Source of the DNA: Lycorma delicatula
Lineage: Eukaryota > Arthropoda > Insecta > Hemiptera > Fulgoridae
Length of the DNA stretch: 64,000 bases
Reading direction: 5' to 3'
Assembly: GCF_047948215.1 (NCBI RefSeq)
Contig: NC_134455.1
Location: forward strand, 347,557,842 to 347,621,841
In this document: piece by piece, positions 44,270-55,900 of the stretch
Numbering within the stretch: position 1 is the first letter of the stretch
Layout: every line of letters begins with the position of its first letter
Program-made: the position numbers and the translations under genes
Notes under the pieces: generated by a model
Told to the model about the DNA's origin: nothing
What the model saw: the letters and a program-made list of their open reading frames with translations, nothing else
Databases searched by the model: none

Positions 44270-44556
44270 GAGTTTTTCATTGTTCAAAATTAAAATAAAT
44301 ACATGACATGAATAAAAATAGAGAATACTGTACTGTACATAAGTAAACATATTTAGTATGGCTACACTCATTCATAAACATATAGCATTTAGTACATAGC
44401 TTTTTAATAGGCACTTTAGTGTAAAAAATTGACATTCGGGTATTTTAAGAACGTAACCCTCTTTTTGCCGTATAAAATTTGGTTTTTGGTATTCGCGGTT
44501 TTGTTATTCGCGTTATTTACGCGGAACGGAACACCTGGGAATAGCGAGGGATTATT
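44270..44556 (+). mobile_element. Probable 3' end of a Tigger-like DNA transposon
   Basis: The segment ends gtattcgcggttttgttatt, cgcgttatttacgcgg and gaatagcgagggatta. These nested tattcgcg / gcgaggg words are typical of Tigger/pogo terminal repeats. With the transposase tail at 42797-43440 this suggests one element disrupted by a SINE and a LINE fragment. The partner 5' end was not found. Confidence 0.5.
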
Positions 44557-45274
44557 ATACACTATTTTCCGGCAACGTATTGGTCTTTTTTGTTTTTAAT
44601 AAGTCAATTTTATTAAACTTTTCTTCGTAATCAGTTGAATTATAAAATTTTATCAGAATTGAATTCCTTCTGTAAATTTTATTGCAAACCTTTTTCTACT
44701 TTGTAGCAGTTAAACAAAGTTGTACCTAATAGCTAAACGAATTATGTATTTTGTCAATTATATGTTTTATTATTATTTGTTTTATAATCATTTTCTATAG
44801 AGATATAGTCGGGAGAAATGTTTTATTTAATATTTTTTTCAGCTTTGTCAAAAACCATGTGAAACCAAACTTACTCATTAACATAACTTTTAAGAATTTC
44901 ATTATTGATTTTACCCTTTGAGCTGAAATAAAGGCGAAATTTTCCGCAAATTATAAGTCGAACATATTTTCTCTAATAAAGCATGTGAGATTCTTTGTTG
45001 TTGTATATTTTACATGTATTTTTTCTGTATTTTACATAATTATATGTCCTTGAACTTGTATCACTTTTAGAAATTATTTGTGTTAGTTTATACGTGTTCG
45101 TGAAATTATTATACGTGTTAATTTTTATGTATAGATTAAATAATTTTTTAAAGTACTGTACTCGTTTTAACAGAATAAATATGTTGTAAAAAGATAAGAT
45201 TTTTGTTTAAACTTTTTTACTGATTTTTTTACTTTCCTGGTAGCATATCTTTACAACTTTGCTGCAAAAAGGAA
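44557..45274. other. AT-rich DNA, no gene
   Basis: No ORF or shared repeat was supported. Confidence 0.6.
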
Positions 45275-45620
45275 AGTATGTACAATCAGTAAAAAAATGA
45301 GATTTGTTTTTTGCATTTCTCGACGTTTCATGTCGCAGGGATCCCGGAAAAACAGAAAAAAAACTGGGGGTAATGTTCGTATGTACGTATTTCCGTGTTT
45401 GAAGGTTAATCACTTTTTACTGGATGAACCGAATTTGATGAAATTTTGGCACAGAGACTCGTATATATGGGGCAATTTATTGGTAAAAGTTTGGGGTCAA
45501 TTTTCTCAAAAGTTTGGGAACACAACCCCATTTTATATTAAGCTCAGTCAGTACATGCGTACATGCTTATCATTTTACGAAAACGTTTGCCCCATATTGT
45601 CCTCCTTCCTCAAATATAAA
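45275..45620 (+). repeat. Family H repeat, copy 2 (uninterrupted)
   Basis: An intact counterpart of 19545-19708 plus 22935-23200, and the reference for the 3.2 kb insertion. The plus ORF 45297-45629 over it has no motif and is not conserved in copy 1. Confidence 0.85.
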
Positions 45621-45627
45621 AAAATCT

Positions 45628-46565
45628 GATGTGGACACCACATAATTTCCTTGTACGCCTATTAAATTACTATACACATTTTTTGCTGCGCTTCATTTAA
45701 ACTTATTTCATTCGAAACTGAGATACGATCCTCCAATTCCTTAATAAAGTGGACAGTTACACAATTGCATTGTGGTGGACACCACATTGCATGATATTTT
45801 TTGTTGTGTCCGTTTCAACATTTTATATTAGTTAATATATTAATTATGTTTCACGTTGTTCAAGTATTTATTTGGTGTAAGTGAGGCCGTGTCGGATCAG
45901 TAACCATGCACACATCAGTTCGAATCCGATTTCACATACACATATTTTTTTAAACTTTTTTTTTTTTTTAATTTACTAATTACTAACCTCTGCAAAAATG
46001 TTTGGATTTAAATGAAAAGTACATAAAATTTTATATCACTAATAACTTATGATTTTTTTTTCAGTCGGAAGTTAATAATTATTAATAAATCAGTATATTT
46101 AAATGAAAAAAAAAGTTAAAAAAAAAATGAAGTCGGTTTCGAACCGATCTGCCTTCCCCTTGTAAGATCCAAATATTTCATTAATTAAACTTTTATTTGG
46201 CTATAACTCTGGAAAGATGAAAATAAGTACTAGTTACGATATATCTTGAAAAGCTGTCTATGAAGGCTTATTACTGCAGTTAAGATAAGATCCAAAATTC
46301 AAATTTTTGGTTTTTGGCCTTTTTTGAACACTTTTGGTCCAGTCGATTGCAGTCAAAAAGGGAGGTGCACAAATAGATGTTACAGCAGTCCTAAATCCAA
46401 AATGTCAACATTCTACGGCTAATCGTTTTTGAGTTATGCGACCTACGTACATATGTGCATTCAGACGTCACCCCGAAACTAGTGAAAATGGATGCAGGAT
46501 AGTCAAAATGAATTTTTCCGTTGAAATTTGAAAACAGAAATTTTTCACGATTACATTACTTCGTA
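45628..46565 (+). repeat. Family B repeat, copy 3
   Basis: Begins gatgtggacaccacataa and follows copy 1 throughout. B-box-like gttcgaatcc sits at about 45918-45927 and the opposite arm gtcggtttcgaaccgat at about 46133-46149, so the inverted-arm layout is preserved. Confidence 0.85.
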
Positions 46566-46934
46566 CATGGAAGAAAAAAGCTATCTCTTTATTTATTACA
46601 TATTTTTAAGCGAATTTTTTGTGTGTGTTCCTAAGTGTGTGTTGTAGTGATGCAACTGGCAAAAAAAACTACTTTAGAAACAATATTGGGGGTGTAAAAA
46701 AAAAATATTGATTTTTTTTCTTTAAATTTAAAAAAAATTGTTTTCATGTATCATTATTTTTTCACCGTGTAAGAATAAATAACCATGTCAAAAAAATATT
46801 ACAACTTCGTTGTCAATTTTTTTTTTCTACCCAAAGATATAACTGCATTTTCATTTGTCCGTGCAGCTCATTTTGTCTTAATTAATCCTGTGTAAATTAT
46901 CATGTGTAAAATATAATTAACGTGAAAAAATTGA
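46566..46934. other. AT-rich gap
   Basis: Nothing recognised. Confidence 0.6.
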
Positions 46935-47067
46935 TAGCGACTCGGCCTTTCATCCGGAGGTACCCGGTTCGAATCCCGGTCAGACATGGCATTTTCACAC
47001 GCTACTTGTCATTCATCTCAATCTCTGAAGCAACACCTAACGGTGCTCCCGGAGGTTAAAAAAAAGT
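46935..47067 (+). repeat. SINE-2: short tRNA-derived SINE, 5'-truncated
   Basis: Has a perfect B box ggttcgaatcc (46966-46976), a tRNA-like ccggaggtacccgg stem, then tgtcattcatctcaatctctg and cctaacggtgctcccggagg with an A-run at 47059-47066. The A-box region is missing. It is not a functional tRNA: there is no acceptor or anticodon stem. It is distinct from SINE-1. Confidence 0.75.
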
Positions 47068-47129
47068 CTTAAAGATAGCAGCTGCGTAAGTCTATTGCAC
47101 AGGCCAAGCTGTTTTGTGCCCGGGCTTCA

Positions 47130-48260
47130 GTGCCAAGGCGTCCCCACAAAAGAAGGCACAGTCTGCGTGCCGGTTCACAGAAACAAAATCTTGATTATTT
47201 ACAAAGAGATTACGCGAGTCTATCCTAGTAATCGTCCGAGTAACATAAGTAGTAAGAACAATTTTTGGAAACCCGAAACGTTTTGAATGATTTGAAACGT
47301 GGACACTCACTTGGTAAACCTACAAAAAAATGCGGAAAACCAAAAAGAAAATTTTTACTGGCATTTAAATTGAATCCAAAATGTTCAAATTCGTAGTGTT
47401 AGTCGTCAACTAAACATTTCTAAAAGCACTGTCCGTGATTTTTTCACAAGCGATTGAAACTTCTGCTTAAAAAACCTCAGCTATTCCATAAAATTATATC
47501 TAAAGATATGCCACAAAGAGTTAAACTTGTAACGACCTCATTTCTGCTGATGAAACTATCTACAGCACATTTTAATTTATAATAAAGCCACATTTCATAT
47601 TCATGAATGGTGGATGGCCGTAACTGATGAGTATGGAGTCAAAAAATCCACAAGAGCCGATAGAATTCGTCCGCATATGTCCGAAAGTAAATGTCTGGTG
47701 TGGTATCATGCATAATCAAATTTTTGGGGCACTTTTTTCCACGAACAGAGTATAACAAGCGTTGTGTAGTCGAATATGTTAGAGAATTTTTTTTTTCTGC
47801 AAATTGAAAATACGGAGATCGTAATTTTCCTACAGGATGGAGCCTCTTCATATCACGCAGAAATTGTGCGGACTGGTACCCAGAAGGCCGAATAGGCAGA
47901 GGAGTTCTCGTCGCTTAATCGACGCGAAGTCCCGTTTTTACACAGATAAATTTCTTTTTGTTACGTTACGTAAAATGTATCATATACTAAGAAAAAATCC
48001 AGTCTCTGGACTACTTGCATTGAAGAATAATAGCAAAAGTGGAAGCGATTCCTACAGACATGCTTGCCAGATTGTGGAATGGGGTAAATTATCGATTTGA
48101 CGTCTGCAGGGACTATAAAGAGTGTTCATATTTAGTTAAGATTAAAATGTAAAAGAACTTTACAGACTTGGTTCTTTCATTTGATAAAGAAATAAATTTG
48201 TATTTTTAAATAAATTAATTTAATTGAAATCTGCGGAGTTATTTTTCGGATACCCGGTAT
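47130..48260 (+). pseudogene. DUF4817-type Tc/mariner transposase relic, nearly full length
   Basis: Plus-strand frames in order: VCRFTETKS (the FxETKS start of the DUF4817 helix-turn-helix), QIRSVSRQLNISKSTVRDF (second HTH), then NPQEPIEFVRICPKVNVWCGI. A QDGASSYH second-Asp block follows, then GRIGRG with FFLLRYVKCIIY (normally an SPDLTPxDFFLWG stretch, so the third acidic site is damaged), and a C-terminal VEAIPTDMLARLW with NYRFDVCRDYKECSYL. It ends near a cggatacccggta terminus at 48246-48258. Multiple frameshifts and stops. Same group as 8990-9840. Confidence 0.85.
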
Positions 48261-49134
48261 GTACCCGTTATATGATTGTAAAATTGCTCGGTAATAACAT
48301 GAATTATTTTGTTAAATATTCTGTCATGTTTTTTCGTCAAATAACATTATTTTCATTAGAAAAAAGTAAAATTGATCCTGTTGTGATCATACTGAATGTG
48401 TAGGTGTATTCAAATGACATTAAAAAATTTGTTAACGACCCTTATCACTTGTTTTGTTTTACAGCAGTATATTTCTCTGACGAGATTATCATTAATTACT
48501 CGTATTATTGTTATCTATTCTGCATAAATAATGGCAAGTAATACAGTTGTAATTAAATATCATACAAAAATCCTTGTCTTTTTGTAAATTAAACAATTTA
48601 ACATTTAAAAATAATTCGTTAAAATATTCTCCCTTCTCGTCTCTAAATATCTCTCGTATGTAATTGAAATTCACTAAGCAATTACATATATAGTAATTTG
48701 CTTTCACCAAAGTATTTTTATCATATTAAAAATCGTGGTTTAATCGTGACTTATGAAATTTCTCGAATTACTAGTTAGCTATCTTCTATTATTACTCGTA
48801 AAATAGAGATAAATAATAAAAATCACGAAATATGTAATTAGTAAAAAAAAAATAGTATTCTCGTTTTTTTTTTGTTTCCTTTAACGTTGATCTAGAAAAG
48901 AAAAAGAAAAATATTTTGATATGTTGAACACCATCATTGGAATCTCGTAATTTAGAAAAGACATTTTATGTTGGAAACATTTCTTCAATTTTTTGTTAGT
49001 TTTAAAAATGCTGTTATTGAATTTAACTTAATTTTTATAAAGTGGAAACCGCCAAATTTTATAATATTTTCAAACACAACACATAATTTTAATGCATCTT
49101 ACCCTAAACGCAACCGTTTAGGAGCTACAACTAA
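48261..49134. other. AT-rich DNA, no gene
   Basis: ORFs at 48492-48710 (-) and 48968-49195 (+) are AT-driven; the latter runs into family A. Confidence 0.6.
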
Positions 49135-49577
49135 TCAAAAAATCCCTTTCAGCACGCCGGAAGGCGGAGGTGGATTTCACCGGTGCGTTAAGTAGGGGAT
49201 AAACAAATTTCCACCTTAAAGTTAAGAAAAAATTCAAATTTACTCGATACTTCCGAAAATGTGTTTGCATATGAAAAGAAGTTTCACATGTTTAGCATAC
49301 GACAAGCCCCCACCTTCTTACAATTCCTGCAAAATTTTGGTCATCCCTTGCCGTAAGGGTTGGTCATATCAAAGGTTTTTTCAGACAAAAGTTTTAGGTA
49401 ATGTTTAGAGGACTAATGACCACTTTAAACTCTTTTGATACTGTGCTTATTAAGGAAGGTATGATTTTTTGTCTTCGAAACCTCATTTTTTCCACCCGCT
49501 GGGCCAATGGTTGGTGATATCAAAAAAAGTTTACTTAGATAAGTTTTAGACCCTTATGCAAAGAATAGTAGGAACTC
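49135..49577 (-). repeat. Family A repeat, copy 3
   Basis: The reverse complement matches 17130-17618. It stops at gaatagtaggaactcg, where the mariner fragment begins. Confidence 0.85.
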
Positions 49578-50095
49578 GAATGTGAAGGTTATGCTCACCG
49601 TGTTCTTCGATTTTAACGGCATAGTGCATCATGAGTTCTTGCCACAAGATCAAACGTTCAATAAGGAGTATTACCTACAAGATCAACGCCGTTTGCGTGA
49701 AGCAATCCGAAAAAAAACGCCCGGATTTGTGGCGAAACAATTAATTATTTCTGCACCACGATAATGCGCCTGCTCACATTCCATTGCTTGTTCGTCAATT
49801 TTTAGCCAAAAACAACACTGTAATGATATACCAACCGCCATATTCGCCAGACACGGCCTTTTTCTATTCCCAAAAATAAAGATAACTTAAAGAATCGTCG
49901 TTTTACAAGCATAGATGAGATTAAAAGCTAGTTACTGAAAGGGCTAAACACTATTCCAAAGATCGAGTTCCAGAAGTGTTTGAGGGATTGCCAAAAGCGG
50001 TCGCATAAGTGTATAATATCTAATGGGGGGGACCATTTTGAAGGGGATAATATTAATGTAGACGAATAAATAAAATTCTTTCCAAAAACAGAAAT
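49578..50095 (+). pseudogene. mariner transposase, C-terminal half
   Basis: The plus-strand ORF 49582-49764 reads VMLTVFFDFNGIVHHEFLPQ, NKEYYLQ and LREAIRKKTP. After a one-base shift comes HHDNAPAHIPLL (second catalytic Asp) with VRQFLAKNNTVMIYQPPYSPD (third Asp region). Then RRFTSIDEI, EFQKCLRDCQKR and DHFEGDNINVDE with a stop near 50068. This matches the second half of a mariner transposase. The first catalytic Asp and the DNA-binding domain are absent because the copy starts abruptly inside family A at 49578. Two or more frameshifts. Confidence 0.9.
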
Positions 50096-50105
50096 TCTCC
50101 TTACG

Positions 50106-50207
50106 TTTCGAACACATCTCGTATGAAACATTTACCACTCCTTGAAATAAGAGAGAAATAATTCGGTAGTAAAGAAGATAAGGGATAGATCGAAAAATTT
50201 GTTAAAA
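50106..50207 (+). repeat. Family F repeat, copy 2, left part
   Basis: Matches the reverse complement of 2840-2917 (cgtatgaaacatttacca, gaaataagagagaaataatt, agggatagatcgaaaaat). Interrupted by family R after an A-run. Confidence 0.85.
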
Positions 50208-51185
50208 AAATCGGGTGGGGCTTTGTCGGGGCGCATGGCCGTTGGTTTAACGTGAAATGTTACTGACCTTGGATGATGTTTCTCCGAGCTACAGACTGAC
50301 TAGCTTATCTGTAGAGTTAAATGGGATAGCCACCATCGTATTTTTTTTTAACATAATTGAAAGTATCCAGTGAAAAATTTTAGTTATTTCATTTGGCCAA
50401 CTCTACAGATAAAGTGGTCCGTCTGTATGTCAGCGAGTCACTTTTAGTGTGTTGGATTGAAATAAAAACGAAACGTTGACAGTGGACTAAATTTAATTTT
50501 AACATAAAGCAAACACTAAACGGTACATGATATTTACTTCGACTAATATTCGACGACAATTTTGTTCAACATCGGCATGAGATATGTGAAGTAAGAAACA
50601 TAAGGTATAATAATCAGCGGTAGAGGTGCTCGCGCCGTGCCAGCTTTGCGACGCTCCCGAAACAGTCTCGCTAGCTCGGCACCGAACATTGTGGTACTTA
50701 TAAGTGGCCCATAACCTCCCCTTTCCAACAATATACGTAATTTATTTGGCTTTTGCGCGGGATGAGGCTGATGTATTGAATTTTTATACATTTTTACGTT
50801 AATTCTTTACATATAAATATTGTACAAAATGCATTTATTATTACTTAAATCGATCTATCTCGACAAACTCTAAATATAAACACAGGAATCACCACGCTAT
50901 TACGTCTTAAGTCGTGAGCTACACTGAATGGAAATGAGCGAGTGCGCCAGTTTTAGCCGATCTGCGCTTTATCCCCTTTCCGCCGATCAGGTTTCCAGTG
51001 ACACAAACTCAAAGTTGTATCGGCGAGATGATCATGTATGTTATAAAATGACACCGCATTTACGACTCTTAGACTAATAGTTAGCGAGTTATTAAGGCAG
51101 GACAGTATAGACCTTTTCGTCACATTACAAATCTTCTTTTTGGTACCCGTATGTTTCGGTGTGATTTTAAAGACGTTTCACGTCA
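50208..51185 (+). mobile_element. Family R repeat, copy 2, inserted in family F
   Basis: Starts tcgggtggggctttgtcgg and ends ggtgtgattttaaagacg / tttcacgtcat. It divides an F copy whose empty counterpart (near 2820-2845) reads gtgttaaaaagtcactcg in reverse complement. The target duplication is at most a couple of A residues. No coding region is shared with copy 1. Confidence 0.8.
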
Positions 51186-51950
51186 TAAGTCACTCGAAAG
51201 ACGCTACTTTGAAAGGCAAAAAGTAATCGTAAAAAATAAAAGAAAGATTACACACGATTTAAATTTATGTATATATGTGCGCACCTGTTTGTATTTTATG
51301 TAGATATGTTATTTCTTGCATGAAGATACGTTGTATTAATTATTAATTTTCTTTGCTTACAGGTATGTATTTTGCTGTAGCGAAAGTTTCTCTTTACCTT
51401 GAAAAATCTTGTTTTTGTAAGTAATAAAATTATTATTTTGTAAAACTTAACATACATAAGAGTGTTAACAAAACATGAAACTGTAACCTTTCAACCATTT
51501 AACATAGGTAAATGAAATTTAGTAAATATTCCTAACTGGAAATGAATGATCTACTGAACGGTCTGTGACTACAACATTACCAAGCCACTTTGGAGGGTGG
51601 GGGCAACTCAAAGATTTTTACGACCACCCTAACAGAAAACGGTTGACAGTTAATATTTTTCACAGGTAGTTATAAAAGAGTAGCCTAAAGTATACTCCAC
51701 GTAGTAAAGTTTTAAACCGAAAAAATAGATCTTTTCGAAGTAAAATCATCTGTTACTTATTTTTTTTTAGTGTTTAGCAGTTATTCAGGAAAGCAGTTAA
51801 CGATCTTATTCACATAGCGTGAGTTGCTCCGACTTGTAACTAAATGTAGGGACCAGTCGATGTCAAATACTTAGTGGTTTAACGGCTCTCGAATATGATG
51901 TCAAGATGTGAAGCGTTGCGTTTACGTAGAAAAAGTAAAGGTCTTAATAG
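51186..51950 (+). repeat. Family F repeat, copy 2, right part
   Basis: Resumes with agtcactcgaaagacgct and follows the reverse complement of 2036-2835 to about 51950. Confidence 0.85.
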
Positions 51951-52555
51951 TTTTTTAAGCCGTATCGAACTGTAATTATATTAAGTTCAATCTCTATAAT
52001 TAGGCAAGAATTCTAATTAACATAGTTTATTAATCATTCGATTTTTAGCGAGTTTAGTCTAATTTATTAATAAATAATTTTTTTAATCAGACTGGTACAT
52101 AATGGTAATGTTATATAGATCATAAAAGGAATGGGTAAATATGCTATTCCAATTTAAAAAGGGAGCTAATCAAGCATTTGACTAGATGAATCGATACACA
52201 AACCGGTAAAAACTTGATCAGAATATAGCATCAGAAAATGAATAATTAATTGTAAAATTAAAAATAGGATGATTAACGTCCATATTAATAATTCAAATTA
52301 TAAACAACGAGGAATAATATTAAAGTAAATAAATGAAAATAATAATTAACTACAAAAAAATTCACTTTCAGAAGGAGTTAATGAAAATTAGTTACATAGA
52401 TATTGAACAGCATCTAAAAATTATGGATTTTTAAAAACTCTATAAAATTCTATCGATAGAATATTCTTTTAGTAGAAATATCTTTTAATTTGATTTTAAA
52501 TAAATTAACAGGATTTTTTTTTTATGGTTCCTTAATTTTTTAGAAACGCCAATAA
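51951..52555. other. AT-rich DNA, no gene
   Basis: Nothing recognised. Confidence 0.6.
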
Positions 52556-53345
52556 AAGCAAAATATCACTTTCGGCACGCCGGATGCCAGAGGTAGATTT
52601 CACCGGTGCTAAGTAGGGATAAAAAAGATTTCCACCTTAAAGTTAAGAAAAACTTCAAATTTACTCGATACGACAGTGGTTGCATGTAAAAAAAGTTTCA
52701 CATGTTAGCATACGACAAGCCCCATCTTCTTACATTTCCAGCAATATTTTAATCATTCCTTACAGTGAGGGTTGGTCATATCAAAAATTATTTCAGTCAA
52801 AAGTTTTAGGTAATGTTTAGAGGGCTAACGACCACCTTAAACTGATTCGATACTGTGCCGATTAAGAAAGGTATGATTTTTTTTGTCTTCGAAAACCCAT
52901 TGTTTCCATCCCCTGGGCCAATGGTGGGTGATATCAAAAAACTTTACTTAGATTAAGTTTTAGGCCCTTTTCCAAAGAATAGTTAGAACTTGAAACGAAT
53001 TCGATATTTTACTTAATAAGAAAGTTATAGCAATATTTTGTTTTTTTCGAAAAAGCCTTCCCATTTCCACCCCCTTGGTACGATTTTGCCCGTTAACGAA
53101 CTCGACTGAGATTTTGAGTCGTTATATTTTTATACATCAATTTGAAAGTGATTGACACAAAATTACGGCAGTTATCGTGTGTCCACAAGATGGTGAAATA
53201 TATATATATATATATACCTTTGAACTGACTGTGGTTTTGAGGGTATCGTGGATGTGAAACGCGCAGATATGTCGAAATTTTCCGAAAGTCCAGTCATGGT
53301 ATCCATTACAATAGACAGCTTTCTTATGAAATCTACCTACCATGG
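52556..53345 (-). repeat. Family A repeat, copy 4 (longest)
   Basis: The reverse complement covers copy 2 from its start through the gcaccggtgaaatctacct end. It includes a (TA)n run at 53198-53216 that is only a short tatatata in copy 2. The ORF 53137-53664 (-) spans it and is not a gene. Confidence 0.85.
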
Positions 53346-53497
53346 CAGTTTTCGTAAGCCGAAGTATTTTGTTGGGTTGCAAGAAAACAGTTATGTTGTG
53401 TGGTTTGATGAGGTAAATATTGTTATTAAGTTTTTGTTTTTTTTTTAAGAATAAGTGAATTTTCGTTTTAGTAAAAATCACAGATTCGTTCATAAAT
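53346..53497. other. Spacer between family A and the Tc3-like element
   Basis: Short AT-rich sequence, nothing recognised. Confidence 0.6.
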
Positions 53498-53599
53498 ACA
53501 GAGTGAGCCAAAATATACGCAACCCAATAATTAATATTCTTAAAAAAAAAAATTATTAACATAATATACTCTACAGTATTTGCAGGTGAACAGGAAGTA

Positions 53600-54800
53600 T
53601 ATTTATATTTATTTATTTTTCTCACAACAGATGCTGGAAGTGTCCTCCATCTGCTGCTACTCATGCCTCAACACATTTCTTCATGTTAGTTGCTACTTTT
53701 CGAATGGTCGCTGCACTTGTGAGGGTTGTTTTTATAGACATTGTCTTTCAGTTCTTCCCGAAGAAAAATGTCGCGGGGAGTTAAATCTGGCGTTCTAGGC
53801 CACAGTCAACTAGAAATGATCTTTCTTTCTTTTTTCTGTTTAGCCTCCTTAACCACCATAAGGTGGTTCCTTATGATTTACACCGTAAGGTGTAAATGAA
53901 GCGTAGTCTTGTACAGTCTCAGGTCGACCGTTCCTGAGATGTGTGGTTAATTGAAATTCAACCACCAAAGAACACCGATATTCATGATCTAGTATTCAAA
54001 TCCTTATAAAAGGTACTACGTTTACTAGGATTTGAACCTTAGAACTCTCGATTTCGAAATCAGATGATTTGCGATGACGAGTTCACCACTAGACCAACCC
54101 TTGGGTTTACGATAAATAATCTGTTCCCCAAGGAACTCACGCAACATTATCATCGTAATATTCATTATGTGCGCCGTTCTGCTGCAGTCAGCAGTATCGT
54201 TCATCAGCCTTTAACAGTGCCAAATTACATGATAATTTCCTCGTAACGTTCAGCTGTTATCGTTTCCGTAGAAAAGGTAGGGCCTACAATTCTTTTCCGC
54301 GGAATTTCGCACCACACTCCAACCTTCTGTGAATGTAACGGGGTCGTGTGGAAATGTGAGCGTTTTCTCAACTCCAATATCAGTCGTTCTGACTGTTTAC
54401 GAGTCTACTGGGGTGAAATCGTGCTTCATCAGAATAGAGATCATAATCCAACATCGCTGAGAAATAAAACGCAAAAACTATTAACAGTAGTCTTTTTCCC
54501 CTATCAAATATCCTATGCTCATGCACAACGTGAATGCGATACGGACAGAGTTTCAGATTCTTTGTGGCTTTGCGAACATTCCCGTAACACATTCCGGTTT
54601 ATTGACATAATTTTCGTATAGACTTTCTTGGTGAACTTAGCAAGGATACGCGGGTACTTTCCAAGGACGTATCGCTTAAAACCGTAGGTCAGCCGGACCA
54701 TTTACACTCGCCCATACTACCGGTTTCTGTAAAACGAGTAGCTACGCATAAAATCGTTGATTCATTAGACACCCGCGATTTAGAAAAAGCTACCCTAGTC
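53600..54800 (-). pseudogene. Tc3-like transposase relic, interrupted by a SINE
   Basis: From high to low coordinates the minus strand reads: the CYGNVRKATKNLKLCPYRI and HVVHEHR HTH/linker region, YDLYSDEARFHPSRLVNSQN (first catalytic Asp, ORF 54380-54592), and ECGAKFRGKEL. Next come TRKLSCN and LQQNGAHN (second catalytic position, Asp replaced by Asn). After the SINE at 53823-54110 follow NARFNSPRHF (the region of the third acidic residue, normally SPDL) and RNVLRHE near the C terminus. Stops and shifts throughout. Both terminal repeats lie outside it at expected distances, so the whole transposon is represented but dead. Confidence 0.85.
53823..54110 (-). mobile_element. SINE-1 copy inside the Tc3-like element
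   Basis: Minus orientation, flanked by tagaaatgatct (53811-53822) and gataaataatct (54111-54122), an imperfect duplication. A local rearrangement (aaccaccataaggtggtt) has replaced part of the 3' body near 53850-53875. It is older than the perfectly flanked copies. Confidence 0.85.
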
Positions 54801-55065
54801 TTCGTATCATTTTAATATTGACTGCGATTTAAAGTAACTTTCAACAATGATCACACTTTTAGCCTGGGAGAAACGCACATTTGTCCGCTCACAGCTTACT
54901 TACCACTGTCGTCAAAAAGGCGGGAAATCACTTGATTATCGCGTGCTACTTTTCTATCACAAGGTCATCCATTGCCAACACACACATTCCCGCCGGCAAA
55001 AAACTAAATTTCCCTCCGCAATATGTTTTCGAATTTAGGGTTGTGTATCTTTTGGCTCGCTCTGT

Positions 55066-55330
55066 TTAAACGCAAGAATAAGCTAATTGTTTAATTTTCG
55101 AAATACGTATGATTCTTCCCAAACAATGATCTGATTTTGTAATTTAAAATTTCGTTCGGATTTTTTGATGGTACCCCAAGAGATATACACTTCAAATGGG
55201 AGTATACATAAAAATTGAGTAATTAATTATGATAAGTTTTTTAAGATGCTTTCATGAAAAATAGTAAGGTATGATTTTCATTAAATCTAATAATTTTAAT
55301 AGTAAGGTATGATTTTCATTAAAACGGAAT
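55066..55330. other. AT-rich gap with a 38 bp-period direct duplication
   Basis: The 26-base run beginning aatagtaaggtatgatttt occurs at 55260 and again at 55298. Nothing else recognised. Confidence 0.8.
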
Positions 55331-55900
55331 CAATTTTATTTCCTCCTAAAACAATTTGTCGACAACGAAAACACAGCAGTACTATCGTTAACATTAACGG
55401 AAATTCTGTTCATGTGGTTAGCAATTTTACGTCTACGTAAAAAGTATAATTCAACGGTTTTATCCATATTTAAAACTAGATGATCTATCCAGTGAATAAT
55501 TTGTGTAAACTGGTAAGATAGAAATTTCAAACCCCATTAAAAATTATCTTCGGGTACAGATACAGTTAGGTACCATCTATAAAAATAGTAACGATGAATG
55601 TTCAAAATTTTATGGTAGAACATTAATAAATAACAAGAAAAGCAAGGGACCGAGAGTACTCCCCTGTGGCACACCATTTTTAACATATTGAAAAGAGGAC
55701 CTCTACATTTTACATTTATATTCTTATCAGAAAATAGATTTTCAACTACATATTTACGGACGATCCTTTGCCGATCCTTTGAAGTTGAGTCGACGTTTAA
55801 TTTTTCGATAACAAGCTGTGATGTTAGGTCTACTTAATCGTGGAGCGTCTGCAATACCTTAAGAATTTTAAAATTTTATGTTACGCAAACGTTGACAGGT
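55331..55900 (-). pseudogene. Jockey-like LINE reverse transcriptase relic around motif B
   Basis: The minus strand reads QRIVRKYVVENLFSD, then KNGVPQGSTLGPLLFLLFIN (motif B, near 55640-55690), a damaged motif C region, and IHWIDHLVLNMDKTVELYF (the conserved NxxKT block, ORF 55336-55530) with RRKIANHMNRISVNVN. Wording and spacing fit a jockey/CR1-type LINE. The catalytic YADD is not recognisable. Stops occur just after motif B. Both ends are lost; this is a central fragment. Confidence 0.85.

Larger units (their letters stand above)
53498..55065 (-). mobile_element. Tc3-like DNA transposon with both terminal inverted repeats
   Basis: The left end acagagtgagccaaaatata (53498 onward, 28 bp to aaccc at 53525) and the right end at 55038-55065 (reverse complement acagagcgagccaaaagata ... 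caaccc) match over 28 bp with three differences. Without the nested SINE the element is about 1.28 kb, normal for Tc1/mariner. The left flank shows TA; the right flank is TT, so one copy of the TA duplication has mutated. Confidence 0.85.

Noticed and set aside
46935..47067. Possible functional tRNA gene
   Set aside because: There is a perfect B box, but no A box, no anticodon stem-loop and no acceptor stem pairing; it fits a truncated SINE.
53137..53664. 175-aa minus ORF
   Set aside because: It spans repeat A, AT-rich DNA and a transposon end; the sequence is not conserved as protein in the other family A copies.
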